NCBI GenBank assembly: GCA_009840305.1
Contig: VXNY01000022.1
Span: 78,042 to 111,624 of the forward strand
Source: Gammaproteobacteria bacterium
GTDB lineage: Bacteria > Pseudomonadota > Gammaproteobacteria > Pseudomonadales > Azotimanducaceae
Direction of reading: 5' to 3'
Length of the DNA: 33,583 bases
Below the pieces are notes generated by a model that was not told where the DNA came from, did no database searches, and worked only from the letters and a program-made list of their open reading frames with translations. Made by a program: the position numbers and the translations under genes. Numbering within the stretch: the stretch's first letter is position 1; the number at the start of each line of letters is the position of its first letter. Below, piece after piece: positions 25,256 to 33,570 of this stretch.

Positions 25256-26512
25256 CTATCGGCCCCGTCGCACACCACTGAATGCTGGTCGAAAGTTAGA
25301 GAACATTTCTTTCCAACCTCGAACCAGAGCTCCGTCCAGCGAACGCCAAATTAACAAAGCCGCAAACAGTGCCACGCAAGCCCAAGAAAGAATATTTACA
25401 TCTTCATGTTCATGTCCTGCGACCGCGAACAACTCAAAACCAGTCATGAAAATGAGCACGTCTACGGTAATACCGAATAACGTGGTGACTACAACTACCG
25501 AGGAAACGTAAATCGTTGCGAAGCGCGCACCGAACTGTTTGAGGATCATTGCGATCGTTGTTGTGTTGGTGGCTGGACCCGTCATGAGAAAGATAAGTGC
25601 CGCGCCCGGGCTCACGCCTTTGAGGACCCAAGCAGCCGCGATCGGCGTACTTGCGCTTGCGCAAATGTATAAAGGTACGCCCATGAGCAGCATCGCGGGA
25701 TACTGTAACCAAACTGCATAACTGGAACTCATGATTCCTTCGGGTACGGCGAACGTAATGACCGCACCAAGGACGATCCCTATCAACATCGCCGTCAGTA
25801 TGTCATCAGCAAGGTCAACAAAACCGTACCGAAACACATGTTTACTTATTCGTCCAAGCGTTAGTCGTCTCTCACTAGGCTCGTACGACATCGCGCTTGT
25901 AGGTGCCATCTTGGTCTTTGGTCGCAACCAAGTCGCCAGTCTCACTTTCGTCTGCGTGAACGTATTCGCCGTCGCATGCTTGAGCTGCCTTAATGAAATG
26001 TGGCAGTCTTGCTCCGCAGGTATCAGATAGTCGTGAGATTCTTCCTCGCAACAATCGTCCTTTGCGTTACAAGAGGCTGCGGTATTCTCTTGCGGTAACT
26101 CATACGGAGTCTTTTTCAACAAGCCGATAGAAGACAATCCAGCGACCACTGCAGTAACGAAAGAAACCAGAGGGCGTACCACTGCCGCGACCCAACCAAA
26201 CAACGCGTTTGTGATGAGAATGGAGTCGACTCCAGTCTCCGGAGTGGTGATAAGAAAGGACATACATGCAGAACGAGACGCGCCCTTATGGCGCATCTCA
26301 GCCACAACTGGTACCACCGAACAGCTACAGAGTGGCAAGGGAATACCAATAGCTGCACTCGTAGAGACAGAGCCTATGCTATCCTTCCGCAACCAACGCA
26401 GAATCGCGTGGCGAGATACAAAAACGTGAATAACGCCTGCCAGCAATAGACCCAATAACAGCCATGGAGGTAACTCGAGCAAGAGTTTGCCAAACTGTTC
26501 AATTTTTTCCAT
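25256..26512 (-). CDS. Permease of the SO_0444 Cu/Zn efflux group (DUF318/ArsP-like)
   Basis: Multi-spanning inner-membrane permease, thought in relatives to export copper or zinc. It is built as two membrane halves, each with a conserved loop: IPLPLCSCSVVPVVAEMR (about residues 56-74) and VPLYICASASTPIAAAWVLKG (second half), followed by LIFLMTGPATNTTTI. The hydrophilic link between halves is rich in metal-binding residues: ASCNAKDDCCEEESHD then AEQDCH. Length 418 is near the group's usual size. Function is inferred from the CSC motif and the Cys-rich loop. It follows yejE after 252 bases, without a recognisable metal regulator beside it. Confidence 0.8.
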   Translation of the reverse strand: MEKIEQFGKLLLELPPWLLLGLLLAGVIHVFVSRHAILRWLRKDSIGSVSTSAAIGIPLPLCSCSVVPVVAEMRHKGASRSACMSFLITTPETGVDSILITNALFGWVAAVVRPLVSFVTAVVAGLSSIGLLKKTPYELPQENTAASCNAKDDCCEEESHDYLIPAEQDCHISLRQLKHATANTFTQTKVRLATWLRPKTKMAPTSAMSYEPSERRLTLGRISKHVFRYGFVDLADDILTAMLIGIVLGAVITFAVPEGIMSSSYAVWLQYPAMLLMGVPLYICASASTPIAAAWVLKGVSPGAALIFLMTGPATNTTTIAMILKQFGARFATIYVSSVVVVTTLFGITVDVLIFMTGFELFAVAGHEHEDVNILSWACVALFAALLIWRSLDGALVRGWKEMFSNFRPAFSGVRRGR

Positions 26513-26764
26513 TTATTACGTCTGTACGGGGCGATACCGGATCTAATCCTAGAGTAACAAATTATAAGTCCGTAATTCTGTTTGATTCGAGGGTACTTCG
26601 TAGTCGATATGGGGCCAATTACTGCAATGAAGCACGACGATCCAAATCTCTGGTTTGCTTGATCTACGCCGATACGCACACCGGTTACAGACGGACGATG
26701 CAAGAATTAGCACAATTGGTTCAATACAAGCTGGCGACGCCGTTATATCGCCAATGAGGTTGCG

Positions 26765-27841
26765 TTACGCGTTTTGAAACATCTTGCGCGGATCAAACGC
26801 GTCACGCACCGCCTCACCAATAAATATCAACAGACTGAGCATGATTGCTAAAACAAAAAAGGAAGTCAGACCCAACCAAGGTGCGTGCAGATTGTTCTTT
26901 CCTTGGTTAAGTAGTTCTCCTAGAGATGGAGACCCCGGTGGTAGTCCATATCCTAAGAAGTCCAAGGAAGTCAATGCGGTGATCGAACCAATCATCACGA
27001 ACGGTAAAAACGTCAACGTAGCCGTCATTGCATTCGGTAGGACGTGTTTAAACATGACCACTGCGTTGTTAACTCCTAAACTTCTGGCAGCGCGCACGTA
27101 CTCAAAGTTTCGCGTGCGTAAGAATTCCGCCCGGACGACACCAACCAGAGACATCCACTCAAACAGTAGAAGCAGACCGAGTAACAGCCAGAAACTTGGA
27201 TTAAATATGCTCGCGAGAATGATCAGCAAGAACAATCGCGGCATACCGGACCAGATCTCGATGAAGCGTTGGAACAACAGATCAAGCCACCCGCCAAAAA
27301 ATCCTTGTACTGCACCTGCGGCAACCCCGACAATTGAGGATAGCGTAGTGAGCACGATCCCAAACAACAACGATATGCGGAATCCATAGATCACGCGGGC
27401 GAGTACGTCTCTCCCCGTGTCGTCAGTCCCGAGCAGATTTTCGCCGGACGGTTTGGCTGGATTAGATTCCTGTCTACCGAAATTGACTGTTTTGTACGAG
27501 AAGCGTATCGGCGGCCACAACATCCAACCCTTTTCATTGATCATGTCTTTAACTTCTTGCTCCCGATACTCAGCCTCTGTTTGAAAAAAACCACCGTAGG
27601 TGGTTTCTGGGATAGGTTCTTGAAATATGGGGAAGTAGAGCTTACCGTCAAAGCTGACGATCAAAGGTTTGTCGTTTGCGATCAGTTCGGCGAAGAGCGA
27701 AACGAAGAACAAGGTGATGAGAATCCAGAAGGACCAATACCCCCGTTTGTTCCGTTTAAAGTTTTGGAGCCGGCGTTTTGTCAGTGGGGATAGTTTTAAA
27801 CGATCCCGAATACCACGCAATGTATTGCGTTCACCGGCCAT
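26765..27841 (-). CDS. yejE: YejE-type ABC transporter permease (oligopeptide/microcin C)
   Basis: Second permease subunit of a Yej-type peptide importer. N-terminal basic segment, a membrane span, a large periplasmic loop characteristic of YejE (KPLIVSFDGKLYFPIFQEPIPETTYGG; GWMLWPPIRFSY), then GTDDTGRDVLARVIYGFRISLLFG, which starts the permease core. The EAA loop for ATPase contact is EYVRAARSLGVNNAVVMFKHVLPN. The C-terminal LTSLDFLGYGLPPGSPSLGELL is typical. Its ATG overlaps the yejB stop (TAATG). The ATPase gene yejF, expected next, is absent: the next gene is the metal permease. Confidence 0.92.
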   Translation of the reverse strand: MAGERNTLRGIRDRLKLSPLTKRRLQNFKRNKRGYWSFWILITLFFVSLFAELIANDKPLIVSFDGKLYFPIFQEPIPETTYGGFFQTEAEYREQEVKDMINEKGWMLWPPIRFSYKTVNFGRQESNPAKPSGENLLGTDDTGRDVLARVIYGFRISLLFGIVLTTLSSIVGVAAGAVQGFFGGWLDLLFQRFIEIWSGMPRLFLLIILASIFNPSFWLLLGLLLLFEWMSLVGVVRAEFLRTRNFEYVRAARSLGVNNAVVMFKHVLPNAMTATLTFLPFVMIGSITALTSLDFLGYGLPPGSPSLGELLNQGKNNLHAPWLGLTSFFVLAIMLSLLIFIGEAVRDAFDPRKMFQNA

Positions 27842-28947
27842 TAGGTTGCACGACTCTCGAAATCGATTCTGGGATCGACGAAGGTATAGGTTAGATCTCC
27901 TATTAGATTCATCACTAGACCCAACAGCGTGAAAAAGTACAACGTCGCGAACATGACCGGATAATCGCGTTTGAGTACAGCTTCATAACCGAGCCTCCCG
28001 AGACCGTCTAAACCGAAGATAATTTCAATTAACAACGATCCTGTAAACAAAATTCCCACAAACGCTCCGGGGAATCCAGCGATCACAATCAGCATCGAAT
28101 TTCGAAATACGTGCCCGAATAGAACTCGTCCTTCTTTGAGCCCTTTGGCGCGCGCAGTCATCACATATTGTTGATTTATCTGGTCAACGAACGAATTCTT
28201 GGTCAGAAACGTTAGTGCTGCGAAACCTCCAATGACCATCGCGAAGACCGGGAGCACGAGATGATGAACGCGATCCAAGAATTTCCCGATAAAGGACAAT
28301 TCCTTGTAGTTCTCTGAGGTTAGCCCCTGTAACGGAAACCACTCAAAGTAACTCCCACCAGCGAAGATCACAATCAGCATGACTGCGAACATGAAAGCCG
28401 GTATGGCGTTCCCTATGATCACCACTGCGCTTGTCCAGACATCAAACGGCGAGCCATCCCATACAGCTTTACCAACGCCCATCGGGATTGAGAATAAGTA
28501 CACGATTATCGTGGTACACAACCCTAGAGATATCGACACTGGCATCTTCTCGAAGACCAGATTCACGACGGTTTGATCACGAAAGTAGCTAGTACCGAAA
28601 TCAAACTTGAGGTAGTTCCCAATCATGAGAAAGAACCGCTCCCAAAGCGGTTTATCAAAGCCGAATTGTTTTTCAAGCTTCGCGATGAATTCCTCGTCTA
28701 AGCCTTCGGCACCGCGGTATCTTGAACTACCACCGGAACCCATCGATCCTACTGTTTCAGATTGAACCTCGCCCCCTCCGGCACCTGTGATCCGCCCAGT
28801 TACGGAAAGATCGGGATCGGTCAACTCGGAGATAGCCTGTTCGATCGGACCTCCAGGCGCGAACTGAATCACGACGAAATTGATCACCATGATCCCAAAT
28901 AATGTTGGGATGATGAGTAGCAGTCTACGAACGACGTAAGCTAACAT
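27841..28947 (-). CDS. yejB: YejB-type ABC transporter permease
   Basis: First permease subunit of the peptide importer. It opens with YVVRRLLLIIPTLFGIMVIN and FAPGGPIEQAI, and carries the Gly/Ser-rich periplasmic insertion before YRGAEGLDEEF that marks YejB against DppB. Core permease blocks are FDFGTSYFRDQTVV, AIPAFMFAVMLIVIFAGGSYF, YVMTARAKGLKEGRVLFGHVFRN (EAA loop) and GYEAVLKRDYPVMFATLYFF. Length 368 compares with 364 in E. coli. It follows yejA after 63 bases. Confidence 0.94.
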   Translation of the reverse strand: MLAYVVRRLLLIIPTLFGIMVINFVVIQFAPGGPIEQAISELTDPDLSVTGRITGAGGGEVQSETVGSMGSGGSSRYRGAEGLDEEFIAKLEKQFGFDKPLWERFFLMIGNYLKFDFGTSYFRDQTVVNLVFEKMPVSISLGLCTTIIVYLFSIPMGVGKAVWDGSPFDVWTSAVVIIGNAIPAFMFAVMLIVIFAGGSYFEWFPLQGLTSENYKELSFIGKFLDRVHHLVLPVFAMVIGGFAALTFLTKNSFVDQINQQYVMTARAKGLKEGRVLFGHVFRNSMLIVIAGFPGAFVGILFTGSLLIEIIFGLDGLGRLGYEAVLKRDYPVMFATLYFFTLLGLVMNLIGDLTYTFVDPRIDFESRAT

Positions 28948-29010
28948 CGTTCTCTATTCAACCAACCCTATGCGACAGGTTCACATCGACGTCAATAAAA
29001 AACTATAGTA

Positions 29011-30849
29011 TTAATTCGCGAGCCCGTGACTCTTTGCCTTGGCTTCATCATACCACCATGTCGAAGCACCAGTGGTATAGATGGGTCGAGTTTCCGGTTG
29101 CCCAAATTTGTCCCACCAAAGAAATCGAAATGAATTGGTGTGCCACGCCGGAATAACATAGTGGTTCCAGAGCAGAACACGATCGAGTGCGCGACAAACA
29201 ACGATCAGTTCTTCCCTAGTCGTCGCCGCCACGATTTTTTCTATTATTTCATCAACCACCGGGTTTTTAATGCCAATGTGGTTGTCTGTTGCTTTTTGAT
29301 CTGCGGCTTCAGACCCCCAGTCGCTTCGCTGTTCGTTTCCAGGAGAAAGGGACTGCGCGAATACGTGAACGAGCATGTCAAAGTCTCTTTCGTTATTCCG
29401 TCGGTGTATATAGTGTGATTGCTCGACGGTTCTGATGGAAGCCGAGATTCCTACGCGGTTCAAGTTTTCGATAAAAGGCGTGATAATTCTTTCAAAGCCT
29501 GGGGATCCCAAGAGAAATTCAATTTCCATTACTTCGCCAGTTTCTTCGTGCGTGAGTTTGTTGTCTTTAATCTTCCATCCTGCTTCGTCCAACAACATGG
29601 CTGCTTTGCGGAGATTTTCTCTTATATTTCCACTCCCATCGGTGGTGGGCAAAGTGTATTCTTGGGTAAAGACCTCTTCCGGCAGCTGGTCTTTGTATGG
29701 GCTCAAGATATCGTATTCTTCTTCAGATATCAAGCCTCGAGAGGCCATATCGGAGTTTTCGAAGTAGCTTGTAGTGCGTGTGTACTGACCATAGAAGAGT
29801 TTTTCGTTCGACCATTCAAAGTCAAAACAATACGCTAATGCTCGACGCACCCGAGGGTCTTGGAATTTTGTTTTTCGGATATTGAAGATAAACGCTTGCA
29901 TGCCAGTTGGACGTTCATGTCGTAACAGCTCCTTCTTCACTAGTCCCTCATGAAGTGCTGGAAAATCGTATGATGTTGCCCACTTTAAGCTTGAGTTCTC
30001 TAGTCGTACGTCATACTCGCCAGACTTAAATGCTTCAACTGCTACTTCAGCATCTAGATAGTAGTCATATCTAAGGAAGTCAAAGTTGTTTGAACCGACA
30101 TTTACGGGTAGATGTTCGCCCCAGTAGTCCTTGTCTCGTTCAAGTACAACATAACGACCAGCTTCAAATGATGAAATCTTGTAGGGACCGCTTGAAACCG
30201 GAGGATCTAGTGTGGTTTTTTCAAAATCCAGATCTTCCCAATAGGCTTTAGAAAAGACTGTGACTTGACCCACAATTTGAGGAAGTTCACGGTTCGGCGG
30301 TCCGTCGAATTCAAACTTTATAGAGTGCGGGCTGAGTACCACTGCGTCAGTAACATTCTTGTAATAATGCGCGTATCTCGGGTGCCCGTGATCGACGAGC
30401 GTATGAAAGCTAAATTTGACATCTTCAGCAGTAATTGGAGTGCCATCGCTAAACCGCGCTTCTGGTCGCAAATGAAATATCGCAAACGACAAGTCTTCCG
30501 CTACTTCAAGAGATTCTGCGATTAGTCCGTATTGTGCTTGAAAATCGTCTTCAGCAGTCATCATCAGTGACTCGTAAAGATTACCATTTGCCGCTAATCC
30601 TGCAGCGAAGTCTCCTTTCGCGGTGTATGGATTAAAGGTATCGTATCCGCCGATCACGGCAAACCTCATAGTACCACCCTTTGGCGCACTTGGATTTACG
30701 TATTCGAAATGTTCGAATCCAGGGCCGTATTTGGGGGCGTAGCCCAGAGTTGTGGCATGAAGTTTCTTGGTCTTGACTTCATCGCTCATACCCACACAAC
30801 AAAAAAGAACGGCTAAAGCGAGGACAAGTGTGTTTTTTACAATCTTCAT
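29011..30849 (-). CDS. yejA: YejA-type extracellular solute-binding protein
   Basis: Periplasmic SBP_bac_5 receptor feeding peptides (in E. coli microcin C) to YejBE. The signal peptide is MKIVKNTLVLALAVLFCCVGM. Mature blocks include LGYAPKYGPGFEHFEYVNPSAPKGGTMRF, GGYDTFNPYTAKGD, LRPEARFSDGTPITAEDVKFSFHTL, SSGPYKISSFEAGRYVVLERD, and RRALAYCFDFEWSNEKLFYG. Length 612 is typical of YejA. AGAGGAA lies about 12 bases upstream of the ATG. The cysteines at the end of the signal peptide do not form a proper lipobox, so I infer a soluble periplasmic protein. First gene of yejABE; a palindrome lies over the likely promoter. Confidence 0.93.
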   Translation of the reverse strand: MKIVKNTLVLALAVLFCCVGMSDEVKTKKLHATTLGYAPKYGPGFEHFEYVNPSAPKGGTMRFAVIGGYDTFNPYTAKGDFAAGLAANGNLYESLMMTAEDDFQAQYGLIAESLEVAEDLSFAIFHLRPEARFSDGTPITAEDVKFSFHTLVDHGHPRYAHYYKNVTDAVVLSPHSIKFEFDGPPNRELPQIVGQVTVFSKAYWEDLDFEKTTLDPPVSSGPYKISSFEAGRYVVLERDKDYWGEHLPVNVGSNNFDFLRYDYYLDAEVAVEAFKSGEYDVRLENSSLKWATSYDFPALHEGLVKKELLRHERPTGMQAFIFNIRKTKFQDPRVRRALAYCFDFEWSNEKLFYGQYTRTTSYFENSDMASRGLISEEEYDILSPYKDQLPEEVFTQEYTLPTTDGSGNIRENLRKAAMLLDEAGWKIKDNKLTHEETGEVMEIEFLLGSPGFERIITPFIENLNRVGISASIRTVEQSHYIHRRNNERDFDMLVHVFAQSLSPGNEQRSDWGSEAADQKATDNHIGIKNPVVDEIIEKIVAATTREELIVVCRALDRVLLWNHYVIPAWHTNSFRFLWWDKFGQPETRPIYTTGASTWWYDEAKAKSHGLAN

Positions 30850-30910
30850 AGTGGCGTAGTTCCTCTTGGCAAGTCTTTAATTAGACATCAATCTGTCAGC
30901 TTTCTCTCAC

Positions 30911-30944
30911 GTGTCCAACAATGTGTTCGACACTCTACATTGTA
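30911..30944 (-). promoter_or_regulatory. Putative yejA promoter with operator-like palindrome
   Basis: A 23-bp imperfect palindrome at 30911-30933 has 10-base arms (GTGTCCAACA and TGTTCGACAC, one mismatch) around ATG. Directly upstream on the yejA strand is a TACAAT -10 box (30939-30944), so the palindrome would cover the transcription start about 60-80 bases before the yejA ATG. The arms look like a binding site for a dimeric repressor. No good -35 is seen, and the regulator is not in the window. Confidence 0.5.
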
Positions 30945-31019
30945 AAGTATTTGTCTATAAACGGATACCATTATCTGCCAAACTCGGTACTTGCCGTTCC
31001 CGAAAGAGAGATCGATGAT

Positions 31020-31697
31020 TCAATTCGTTTGAATGGTCGTCGAGTCGCTCAGTGGTAGTTTTTTTACTCTTCTTATGTTTTCTTTAAGATCAGGTATTGC
31101 TCGGTTGAGAATGCCCTCGGAAGCGGTTCTATTGAGGAGGTGAATGCGTTCAACTAGGCGAGGGTACCAACGCCAATGGTCAAGTAGCGATCCATCTTCC
31201 GCGTAGCAGCATTCGTCGGGATTGGCAAGCGTCGGTAAAAGTGCGTTAGACTTTTCATTAAAGGACTCAATTTCCTTCTCTAGAATTGCCAATCCATGGG
31301 TTCCCAAAATAATCTCGTCGAAGTCATACTCGAGAGACTCAAAGTGTTTAGTGTAGAACGCAGCATCTCGGACAAATCCCGGATAAACGAAAAGCAGATC
31401 ACTCGAAGGAATCCGCGGGCGTTTTCCTTGTTCAATTTCTTTTACGACTTGCAAGTGTGCTTGAAGCTTCTGTTCCTCGAAATCGAGCGTGGAAGCTAGT
31501 ATTTGAAGTTCTATCGACAAGTACTCGTAATATTGCACCTGTAATCTGCGTTCCCTCAAATCTTCCTGGTAATCGGTGAACAAAAAAGCTAGATATACGC
31601 CTAAAAACACGACAAATAACTCAAACACATACTTTATCCATTCTGATTGGAAAACTTTCTTCGTTATTGCAACTACAGAAGCAAGTATGGCATTCAT
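31020..31697 (-). CDS. Membrane-anchored protein of unknown function
   Basis: Not recognised with certainty. 225 residues: a short N-terminal stretch, one membrane segment at about 22-41 (KYVFELFVVFLGVYLAFLF) and then TDYQEDLRERRLQVQYYEYL, followed by a largely helical soluble part. The layout of a membrane helix followed by a charged helix recalls the DUF6090-type small bacterial proteins, but the resemblance is by eye only. DECCYAEDGS and DHWRWYPRLVERIH are distinctive spots near 160-185. Its start overlaps a perfect palindrome, GGAGCGCTCC (31699-31708), that contains the likely ribosome binding site. It precedes yejA by 170 bases in the same direction but is probably a separate unit. Confidence 0.65.
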   Translation of the reverse strand: MNAILASVVAITKKVFQSEWIKYVFELFVVFLGVYLAFLFTDYQEDLRERRLQVQYYEYLSIELQILASTLDFEEQKLQAHLQVVKEIEQGKRPRIPSSDLLFVYPGFVRDAAFYTKHFESLEYDFDEIILGTHGLAILEKEIESFNEKSNALLPTLANPDECCYAEDGSLLDHWRWYPRLVERIHLLNRTASEGILNRAIPDLKENIRRVKKLPLSDSTTIQTN

Positions 31698-32011
31698 GGG
31701 AGCGCTCCAGACAATTCAAAGAAATCCTATTCTATCAACGGTATAGGTCGATAGGAGGCTCAAACGAAGCTTATTTAGGGCTCTTTTAAATTGCCCAGAA
31801 CGCTACAAAAAAATTAATTCGGTTTTCGCCATCGCACTCAAACGCGTCTAGGGCAGCGCGATGGGAAGAGTCTGCTGAAGGTGATGAATACTGTACATCG
31901 AATTTGGTGGACGATCTTTCACACACTAGTTAGACACTCGCGGAAAATCGAATAGCTAAGTTAGAATATCTCGGCACAATCGTTGCTTGTAGTCTCAGTG
32001 GAGGTAAGGCT
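31698..32011. other. 314-bp divergent intergenic region without a recognised gene
   Basis: Between the unknown membrane protein (minus) and the TM2 protein (plus). It holds the palindrome at 31699-31708, a TAGAAT -10-like box at 31962-31967 for the plus strand without a clear -35, and a strong ribosome binding site (GGAGGT, about 32000-32005) before the TM2 gene. I see no RNA gene or repeat in it. Confidence 0.4.
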
Positions 32012-32314
32012 ATGACAGATCTAGACGTGAAACAATTTCTGGAGTATCAGGAAGAAAAGAAATCGCTTGCGGTAAGTTATTTGCTTTGGGGATTCTTAGG
32101 TTATTTCGGTGCGCATCGGTTCTACCTCGGAGAAACTGGTACTGCCGTCGCGATGTTGATTCTTACACTAACGGTGGTCGGAATTCTAGTGACCTTCGTT
32201 TGGTGGATTGTCGATGCGGTCCTTTTACCTGGAATAGTGAAAGACATCAATAGGGACATACTTGACGATATTACGGACTCGTATAGACATGGTGTATATT
32301 CAGATAGATATTGA
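32012..32314 (+). CDS. TM2 domain-containing small membrane protein
   Basis: 100 residues with two membrane segments joined by a tight turn. The TM2 pattern is clear: YLLWGFLGYFGAHRFYLGETGTAVAMLIL, then VGILVTFVWWIVDAVLLPG. The G..G.HRFYLG motif and WW.(I)D in the second half are the family hallmarks. The function of bacterial TM2 proteins is not known. It has a charged cytoplasmic N-terminus (VKQFLEYQEEKK) and a polar tail. GGAGGT before the ATG is a strong ribosome binding site. The tnpB element begins right after its stop codon. Confidence 0.85.
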   Translation: MTDLDVKQFLEYQEEKKSLAVSYLLWGFLGYFGAHRFYLGETGTAVAMLILTLTVVGILVTFVWWIVDAVLLPGIVKDINRDILDDITDSYRHGVYSDRY

Positions 32315-32348
32315 GTCCCAATGAAAGTGACGGAAATTATTAAGATAG

Positions 32349-33545
32349 GTGCACAAGTATAATAGGACTATGTCCATTAGAGGCATAACATATCGTTTAA
32401 TACCCGGCACTAAAGCCCGAGCGCGACAGCTCACATGTTTAGCTGGTGCCTGTCGTTGGATTTGGAACGAAATGCTGGATTTACAAAACGAAACCTACGA
32501 ATTGTCACAGATGTATCATTGCCAGTGTCCGAACCCAACTTTTTTCACGCTCGGCAAGGTCTTCACGCAGATTCGTAAGCATACGCCTTGGCTCCAAGAC
32601 TTATCCTTTCCGGTCGTTCGATATACACTAAAACATCAGGCGGACGCGTGGGCGCAATACTTCAAAGGAGTTCGAGGTAGACCGAAGTTTAAAGGTAAAC
32701 GCGGCGACGATTCGTTCACTATTCCTGAACAAGTTAAGCTCCGATCCAACCATGTTCATATTCCAAAAATTGGCTGGTTAGTCGTGCGGGGTAACAATCC
32801 CTATCCTCAAGGGAAACCCATCAAAGCAACCGTGAGGCAGTGCGGTCGGAAATGGTTCTGTAGCGTCATCTATGAAGTCGATTTACCCGAACCCGTCGAT
32901 AACGGCTTAGCCGTGGGTCTTGATCGTAATGTCGGTCAGGTTGCCACGAGCACTGGAGACATTATTCCGTTGCCGGACACTAAGAGTTTAGAAACCCGGA
33001 AGAAACACTATCAGAGAATGGTGAGTCGCAGACAGAAGGGTTCGAATCGTCGAAAACGCGCCAACCAGTTGTGGGCGAGAACTGCTCGCAGATTAGCGAA
33101 TCAACGCAAAGACTGGTGCCATCAAATATCTCGCGTATTAGCTCAATCGGCTTCGGAAATAATAATTGAAGACTTAAACACGCAGAGTATGACGAAGTCA
33201 GCCAAGGGAACGATCGAAAATCCTGGTAAGAACGTCAAACAAAAGTCAGGACTAAATCGAGAGATACTGAGGAGCGGCTGGGGAATATTAGAAAACTTTT
33301 TGGGATACAAAGCGCATACAGTCACGAGAGTGCCAGCAGCTTACACCTCGCAGAAATGTAGTCAATGCGGACATATCGCAAAAGAGAATCGCAAGACGCA
33401 ATCCAAGTTTGAGTGCGTCCGTTGCGGACACATTGGCAACGCGGACATCAATGCTGCGTTGAATATCTTGGCCTCGGGGACTGGGGCGTCTGGACGTGGT
33501 AAAACGAATGACCTTTTAGTGATTTCGTGGAGCGTCAACACGTAG
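32349..33545 (+). CDS. tnpB: TnpB RNA-guided nuclease of the IS200/IS605 group
   Basis: IS605 OrfB/TnpB protein, a RuvC-type nuclease that in characterised relatives is guided by an RNA from the element's right end. All active-site residues are present: D192 (VGLDRNVGQ), E274 (IIIEDLNTQSM), D366 (GNADINAALNIL). The zinc ribbon is complete (C337, C340, C356, C359 in KCSQCGH and CVRCGH). The N-terminal helix-turn-helix part starts ITYRLIPGTKARARQLTCLAGACRWIWNE. Length 398 is full size. The frame begins at GTG 32349; an ATG at 32370 is the other choice, with AGGA just before it and a perfect TATAAT (32358-32363) between the two. No tnpA is nearby, so it cannot move unaided. Either a remnant or a domesticated copy, but not decayed. 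Confidence 0.93.
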   Translation: MHKYNRTMSIRGITYRLIPGTKARARQLTCLAGACRWIWNEMLDLQNETYELSQMYHCQCPNPTFFTLGKVFTQIRKHTPWLQDLSFPVVRYTLKHQADAWAQYFKGVRGRPKFKGKRGDDSFTIPEQVKLRSNHVHIPKIGWLVVRGNNPYPQGKPIKATVRQCGRKWFCSVIYEVDLPEPVDNGLAVGLDRNVGQVATSTGDIIPLPDTKSLETRKKHYQRMVSRRQKGSNRRKRANQLWARTARRLANQRKDWCHQISRVLAQSASEIIIEDLNTQSMTKSAKGTIENPGKNVKQKSGLNREILRSGWGILENFLGYKAHTVTRVPAAYTSQKCSQCGHIAKENRKTQSKFECVRCGHIGNADINAALNILASGTGASGRGKTNDLLVISWSVNT

Positions 33546-33570
33546 CACAACTACGATTTGTGTAGTTATG
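33546..33570 (+). ncRNA. Right-end hairpin, candidate 3' part of the TnpB guide (omega) RNA scaffold
   Basis: CACAACTAC (33546-33554) pairs with GTAGTTATG (33562-33570) over 8 of 9 positions around a 7-base loop, starting directly after the tnpB stop codon. In IS200/IS605 elements the right end carries such an imperfect palindrome, and the guide RNA runs from the 3' part of tnpB through it into flanking DNA. That this one is transcribed and functional is inference; alternative pairings such as GTAG with CTAC (33542-33554) compete. Confidence 0.4.

Noticed and set aside
26733-26752. Possible terminator after yejE (GGCGA...TCGCC)
   Set aside because: A 5-bp stem with a 10-base loop and no T-run on the minus strand; too weak.
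26464-26757. 97-codon plus-strand frame over the gap between yejE and the metal permease
   Set aside because: It starts inside the permease gene, has no recognisable domain, and its composition looks random. I could find no remnant of yejF here either.
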